Assembly: GCF_039528515.1 (NCBI RefSeq)
Contig: NZ_BAAALT010000053.1
Span: 62,001-126,000 of the forward strand
Direction of reading: 5' to 3'
Length of the DNA: 64,000 nucleotides
DNA from: Luedemannella flava
GTDB taxonomy: Bacteria > Actinomycetota > Actinomycetes > Mycobacteriales > Micromonosporaceae
Shown here piece by piece: positions 58,658 through 64,000 of this stretch (its first letter is position 1; each line of letters starts with the position of its first letter). Below the pieces are notes generated by a model. The model searched no databases, was not told the DNA's origin, and saw nothing but the letters and a program-made list of their open reading frames with translations. Made by a program: the position numbers and the translations under genes.

Positions 58658-59148
58658 AGGACCGTCATGCCGTACATCTCGCCGAGCGGGTCTGCCAGGA
58701 GCTCCAGCCGAGCGCCGTCGGGGTCGCGGAAGTAGATCGACGTCCCGCTCTCCACCATATGCTCCACGCCGGCGGCATCGAGCTTGCGGCGCAGGTGCTC
58801 CCACTTCTCCGGAGTCACCGATATCGCCACATGGTGCAGCCCGCCGAGCACCTCCGCGTACGGCCCCAGGTCGAGTCCCGGCAGGTCGAAGAAGGCGAGC
58901 AGGTTGCCGTTGCCGATGTCGAAGAAGAAGTGGTTCGACCCCGCGTAGTCACGGTTCTCGATGATCTCCGTCAGCGGGAACTCCAGGAGATTCGCGTAGA
59001 ATTCGATCGTCCGCCGGACGTCCGAGCACAGGAGGGCGAAGTGATGCAGCCCGCGGGCACTGCTTGCGGGTCGCTCCGACGGTTGCCGTAGGTAGTCGCT
59101 CCTGATGCGTTCCCGTTCCGCGTTGATCGCGTCGATGTCGATCGCCAT
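58654..59148 (-). CDS. VOC (glyoxalase/dioxygenase) superfamily protein
   Basis: 164 residues, one VOC module pair: LHHFALLCSDVRRTIEFYANLLEFPLTEII, NHFFFDIGNGNLLAFF, LHHVAISVTPEKWEHLRRKLDAAGV and SIYFRDPDGARLELLADP, with His and Glu metal ligands. The reaction could be isomerisation, dioxygenation or binding of an antibiotic. It sits 39 bases after the infA-like gene. Confidence 0.85.
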   Translation of the reverse strand: MAIDIDAINAERERIRSDYLRQPSERPASSARGLHHFALLCSDVRRTIEFYANLLEFPLTEIIENRDYAGSNHFFFDIGNGNLLAFFDLPGLDLGPYAEVLGGLHHVAISVTPEKWEHLRRKLDAAGVEHMVESGTSIYFRDPDGARLELLADPLGEMYGMTVL

Positions 59149-59187
59149 GTCGACCCCCTTACTCCTAGGTTAAGTGTCCACCGGTGG

Positions 59188-59412
59188 TCAGTTGCGGTAG
59201 CGGAAGAGGATGCGACCGCGGTCGAGGTCGTACGGACTGACTTCCACGAGCACACGGTCGAACGGCAGGATCCTGATGTAGTTCTTCCGGATCTTGCCGC
59301 TGATGTGTGCCAGCACCTTGTGCCCGTTCTGAAGTTCCACCCTGAAGGTGGCGTTGCGAAGGCACTCGACAACGGTGCCCTCGAGTTGGATGCCGGCGTT
59401 AGCTTTGGCCAT
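59188..59412 (-). CDS. infA: Translation initiation factor IF-1 paralogue
   Basis: 74 residues, full IF-1 length with the S1/OB fold: GTVVECLRNATFRVELQNGHKVLAHISGKIRKNYIRILPFDRVLVEVSPYDLDRGRILFRYRN. IF-1 occupies the ribosomal A site during initiation. It is not in a ribosomal protein cluster, and it differs from the classic actinobacterial form I recall (MPKKDGAIEIEGTVVEALPNAMF), so I read it as a second copy. It lies between a GNAT and a VOC gene in one operon. Confidence 0.92.
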   Translation of the reverse strand: MAKANAGIQLEGTVVECLRNATFRVELQNGHKVLAHISGKIRKNYIRILPFDRVLVEVSPYDLDRGRILFRYRN

Positions 59413-59445
59413 GTTCCTGGTACTCCTTCGGGGTTGGGAGAAACG

Positions 59446-60213
59446 TCAACGGAGCACCAACTCGAGGTTGCTGCCCGTGCGTCGGGCGCCGACGCCTTCG
59501 AACAGCGCGATCGCCGCGCCGTTGGACTGGTGGACATCCGCCGATGCCGTGGCGATCCCGCGCCGGTGGGCCGAGCCCAGCACCTCCGCGAGGAGCGCCC
59601 GGGCGATGCCCCGGCGGCGCAGATCGGACCGGACCGCGATCAGCCCGATCCTCGGCTGCCGTGGGAGCGGCGCTACGCGTACCAGTCCCACGTACTGACC
59701 GGAGCAGGCCGCCACGGCGTACCTCGCCGGGTCCGGCGGGGGAGGGCCGGGCAGCACCTCCGCCGGCATCTCCTGCCAGCCGACAGTGGCCGCGATCTCG
59801 ACACGGATGGCTCGGTCGAGCGCGCGCAACGGGCCCTCGTCGGCCTCGCCGACGGCCAACGTCGTCACGCCCGGCGGCGGTGGCGTCGAGCCGAGCCCTG
59901 TCAGCCGCGGGTCGGTGGGTATGACGTACTCCCACTCGCGGCGGCGGGGTGCGAAGCCGGCCCGCTCCCACTGGCACAGGAGATCGAGGTCAGCTTCGTC
60001 GACGACGGTGTACAGCGGCCTCGGCAGGTCCGCCACCATGGTGTCGGCCAGCTGGTCGAAGACCGCGTCGTGCCACGCGTCGATGCTGAGGAAGCGTCGT
60101 CCGTCGGGCCGGCTGGAGACCTCGCCGCGGCCGACGACCCGGTCGTCATGCAGGGCATGCCAGTGCCGGTCCGCTATCCGGGTGATGGCGAGGGACAGGT
60201 GCGCGGGATCCAA
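59446..60213 (-). CDS. GNAT acetyltransferase, first gene of the leader-controlled operon
   Basis: 255 residues. The C-terminal half has the GNAT core (RYAVAACSGQYVGLVRVAPLPRQPRIGLIAVRSDLRRRGIARALLAEVLGSAHRRGI, the RRRGIAR acetyl-CoA loop, and the ending GAAIALFEGVGARRTGSNLELVLR). The N-terminal half is variable, possibly a second domain. The start is TTG at 60213 with GAAGG seven bases upstream. It could act on an antibiotic or a ribosomal target. A short open reading frame with a strong ribosome binding site precedes it. Confidence 0.82.
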   Translation of the reverse strand: MDPAHLSLAITRIADRHWHALHDDRVVGRGEVSSRPDGRRFLSIDAWHDAVFDQLADTMVADLPRPLYTVVDEADLDLLCQWERAGFAPRRREWEYVIPTDPRLTGLGSTPPPPGVTTLAVGEADEGPLRALDRAIRVEIAATVGWQEMPAEVLPGPPPPDPARYAVAACSGQYVGLVRVAPLPRQPRIGLIAVRSDLRRRGIARALLAEVLGSAHRRGIATASADVHQSNGAAIALFEGVGARRTGSNLELVLR

Positions 60214-60266
60214 AGGTGTCGCCTTCCGGGAGTGCCGTGTTGAGACGCTCCCGGGCGACGACTAAC

Positions 60267-60320
60267 TCAGCCGCCCGACCGTGACGACGCGGGGAGCACC
60301 CACTTCGTACCAACGTTCAC
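60267..60320 (-). CDS. Candidate 17-codon leader peptide upstream of the GNAT operon
   Basis: Reads MNVGTKWVLPASSRSGG with GTG start at 60320 and TGA stop. GGAGG lies eight bases before the start, much stronger than the ribosome binding site of the GNAT gene itself. The leader's own site can pair with GGTGCTCCCC inside it (60300-60291), and a second 7-bp hairpin (CCGGGAG with CTCCCGG) lies directly before the GNAT ribosome binding site. This layout resembles translation-attenuation leaders of antibiotic-resistance genes. No homologue is known to me. Confidence 0.5.
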   Translation of the reverse strand: MNVGTKWVLPASSRSGG

Positions 60321-60366
60321 GGTGCTCACCTCCTCGCGTAGTGCCACGGCCGATCGAAGACTAACG

Positions 60367-60412
60367 TACTGCGGCGGGAACGTGCCCAATGAGGGCACTT
60401 CCCGCCGCAGTA
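60367..60412 (-). terminator. Long hairpin terminator after the UvrA-like gene
   Basis: About 20 base pairs with one bulge: TACTGCGGCGGGAA at 60367-60380 and CGTGCCC at 60381-60387 pair with the sequence from 60393 to 60412 around AATGA. It lies six bases after the UvrA-like stop (60418) and ahead of the leader peptide. Confidence 0.85.
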
Positions 60413-60417
60413 ACCGC

Positions 60418-62823
<2,406 letters not shown>

Positions 62824-62866
62824 CGCGTCTCCATCCCGTCGGTCAGGCTCATACAGTACGACCGCC

Positions 62867-63214
62867 TCACTGATCCTGTACGAGGCCGAGCACGTTGCCG
62901 TCGGCGTCGGTGAAGCTGGCCACGAGACGGCCGCCGCCCACGTCCTTGGCGGCGTCCTTCACCGTGCCGCCGGCCGCGGTCACCTCGGCCAGCTTCGCCT
63001 CGATGTCGGAGACATGCCAGTACGCCACGGGCGAGGTCATGCCCTGCGGTCCGCCACCGGGCAGGAGCCCGATCTGCTGACCGGCGAACTCGTACCCGAC
63101 GTAGTACGGGCTGTCGGTCGTCGGCTCGACGCCGAGCAGCGCGGTGTAGACCGCCTTGGCCGCCGCCAGGTCGGACACCGGGTGCAGGACGGTCTTGATG
63201 CCTTCGTTGGTCAT
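62867..63214 (-). CDS. VOC-family protein (single domain)
   Basis: 115 residues: TVLHPVSDLAAAKAVYTALLGVEPTTDSPYYVGYEFAGQQIGLLPGG and FTDADGNVLGLVQDQ. A small glyoxalase-fold protein of the kind that detoxifies or binds small molecules. It is 43 bases upstream of the UvrA-like gene on the same strand, likely co-transcribed. Confidence 0.85.
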   Translation of the reverse strand: MTNEGIKTVLHPVSDLAAAKAVYTALLGVEPTTDSPYYVGYEFAGQQIGLLPGGGPQGMTSPVAYWHVSDIEAKLAEVTAAGGTVKDAAKDVGGGRLVASFTDADGNVLGLVQDQ

Positions 63215-63465
63215 GGTCGCTCCTCGAGTTGCCGGGCCGGATCGCCCCGGATATCAGTTTTCGCTGTGGGCGGGCCTGGTCCGTCCCGATCCACCGTTTT
63301 GGTGGCCGGGGCGCGGCGACACGGTTGTGGCCTGCGGGCCCGCTGTGGCCGCTGTGGCGTGTCACCCGCCGCGGACGACGCTAGCCGCGCCACCGTGACC
63401 CGTGCTTCTCCATTCCTGACCGGTCTGCCGAGCGGAGCCGGCCATGTCCATGGACGATGTCCGGC

Positions 63466-64000
63466 ATGGGTGCGTCGCTTCATCTCATGACACTGAATGT
63501 GTGCGGGTTGCCGTCGCGGCTCGCCCCGCTGCCGGAGCGCGCCACGCTGTTCGGCGGCCACGTCGAGCGGTCCGACCTGGACGTGGTGATGTTCCAGGAG
63601 GTGTGGAGCGCCCGCATCCTCGCGACCCTCAAGGCGCAGTTGCCGTCATTCCCGCACGTCGCCGTGCGGCATGGCCTCGCCGGGCAACCGGCCGGCGGCC
63701 TGGCGACGTTCTCCCGCCTGCCGCTCGTCGCGCCCCGGTACACGTCCTACCGGTGGACCCGGCCGGACATGGGCAGCCCGCGCTTCCGGATCAAGCGGGC
63801 CGTCAACGGCGCGTTGCAGGGCGTGCTCACCGCCGAGGTGGCCGGCCTCGGCGTGGTGGTCGCCAACACCCACCTCACCGCCAACAAGGACGGCGACTGG
63901 TCGGCCGGCAACCGTTACCACGCGTTCCACCGGCGCCAGCTCGGCCGGCTGCACGAGGTGCTGCGGGGCGTCGGGACCGACCGCGCGGTCGTCGCCGGGG
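63466..64000 (+). CDS. Endonuclease/exonuclease/phosphatase-fold protein (3' end outside window)
   Basis: 178 residues visible. EEP landmarks: LHLMTLNVCGLPSRL (first strand with catalytic Asn), DLDVVMFQEVWS (Glu metal ligand), LATFSRLPLV and VVVANTHLTANKDGDWS. It may be a phosphodiesterase of the sphingomyelinase type. The start is uncertain: ATG 63466 gives the full first strand, while ATG 63487 cuts it. The sequence is open at the right edge. Confidence 0.75.
   Translation, partial: MGASLHLMTLNVCGLPSRLAPLPERATLFGGHVERSDLDVVMFQEVWSARILATLKAQLPSFPHVAVRHGLAGQPAGGLATFSRLPLVAPRYTSYRWTRPDMGSPRFRIKRAVNGALQGVLTAEVAGLGVVVANTHLTANKDGDWSAGNRYHAFHRRQLGRLHEVLRGVGTDRAVVAG

Overview
The window is high-GC DNA that looks like one actinobacterial chromosome segment. 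GTG and TTG starts are common, cistrons often overlap by ATGA/GTGA, and the families (DivIVA, flavohaemoglobin, DUF5997, YcaO/TfuA RiPP enzymes, secreted ricin-lectin proteins) are typical of actinomycetes. A member of the Micromonosporaceae or a related family is my inference from overall flavour, not a proof. No tRNA, rRNA, CRISPR array, intact insertion sequence or phage module was seen.

Layout. 1-12.8 kb: housekeeping and accessory genes: partial glutamate dehydrogenase, a CAP-domain secreted protein, a cold-shock gene with a long structured leader, DUF72, a beta-helix/AAA+ fusion, an NAD-dependent DNA ligase, a methyltransferase, a secreted metalloprotease-lectin, and several gene relics. 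12.9-14.8 kb: a membrane Ser/Thr kinase. 14.8-32.0 kb: a large RiPP gene cluster. 32.1-45.9 kb: subtilase, DUF4097 lipoprotein, DivIVA-like protein, a two-haemoglobin nitric-oxide operon, TenA, several regulators, an AEC transporter, an ECF-type sigma factor and DUF899. 46.2-50.1 kb: a TROVE/Ro60-like vWA protein coupled to an ARPP-2-like protein, plus two unknowns. 50.2-57.4 kb: an alcohol/acid catabolic regulon divided by a TetR gene. 57.4-63.2 kb: a resistance-like region (APH, VOC, second IF-1, GNAT, UvrA-like ABC protein) with a probable leader peptide. The right end starts an endonuclease/exonuclease/phosphatase-fold protein.

The RiPP cluster is the most notable system. Two precursor genes with nitrile-hydratase-like leaders (NHLP type) lie head to tail. 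One ends in a core carrying CCCPCCC, the other in an Asn/Ser/Cys core. Downstream on the same strand are a YcaO, a TfuA-like protein and a cobalamin-type radical SAM enzyme. A second minus-strand operon holds a fused leader-binding/YcaO cyclodehydratase, a SagB-type dehydrogenase, a secretion adaptor, a C39 peptidase-ABC exporter and a second ABC exporter. A MerR-type gene sits on the plus strand between the operons. The enzyme set predicts azol(in)e formation, possibly thioamidation and a radical SAM modification on one or two exported peptides.

The lipid-type operon (SDR, acyl-CoA dehydrogenase, MaoC, acyl-CoA ligase) and the TetR-ALDH-ADH operon share a similar operator-like sequence. Together they can take an alcohol to an aldehyde, an acid, a CoA ester and a beta-oxidation spiral. 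Several small relics (peptidase S51, alpha/beta hydrolase, DUF5060, amidohydrolase, CBM-like, repeat protein) show ongoing gene decay between the operons.
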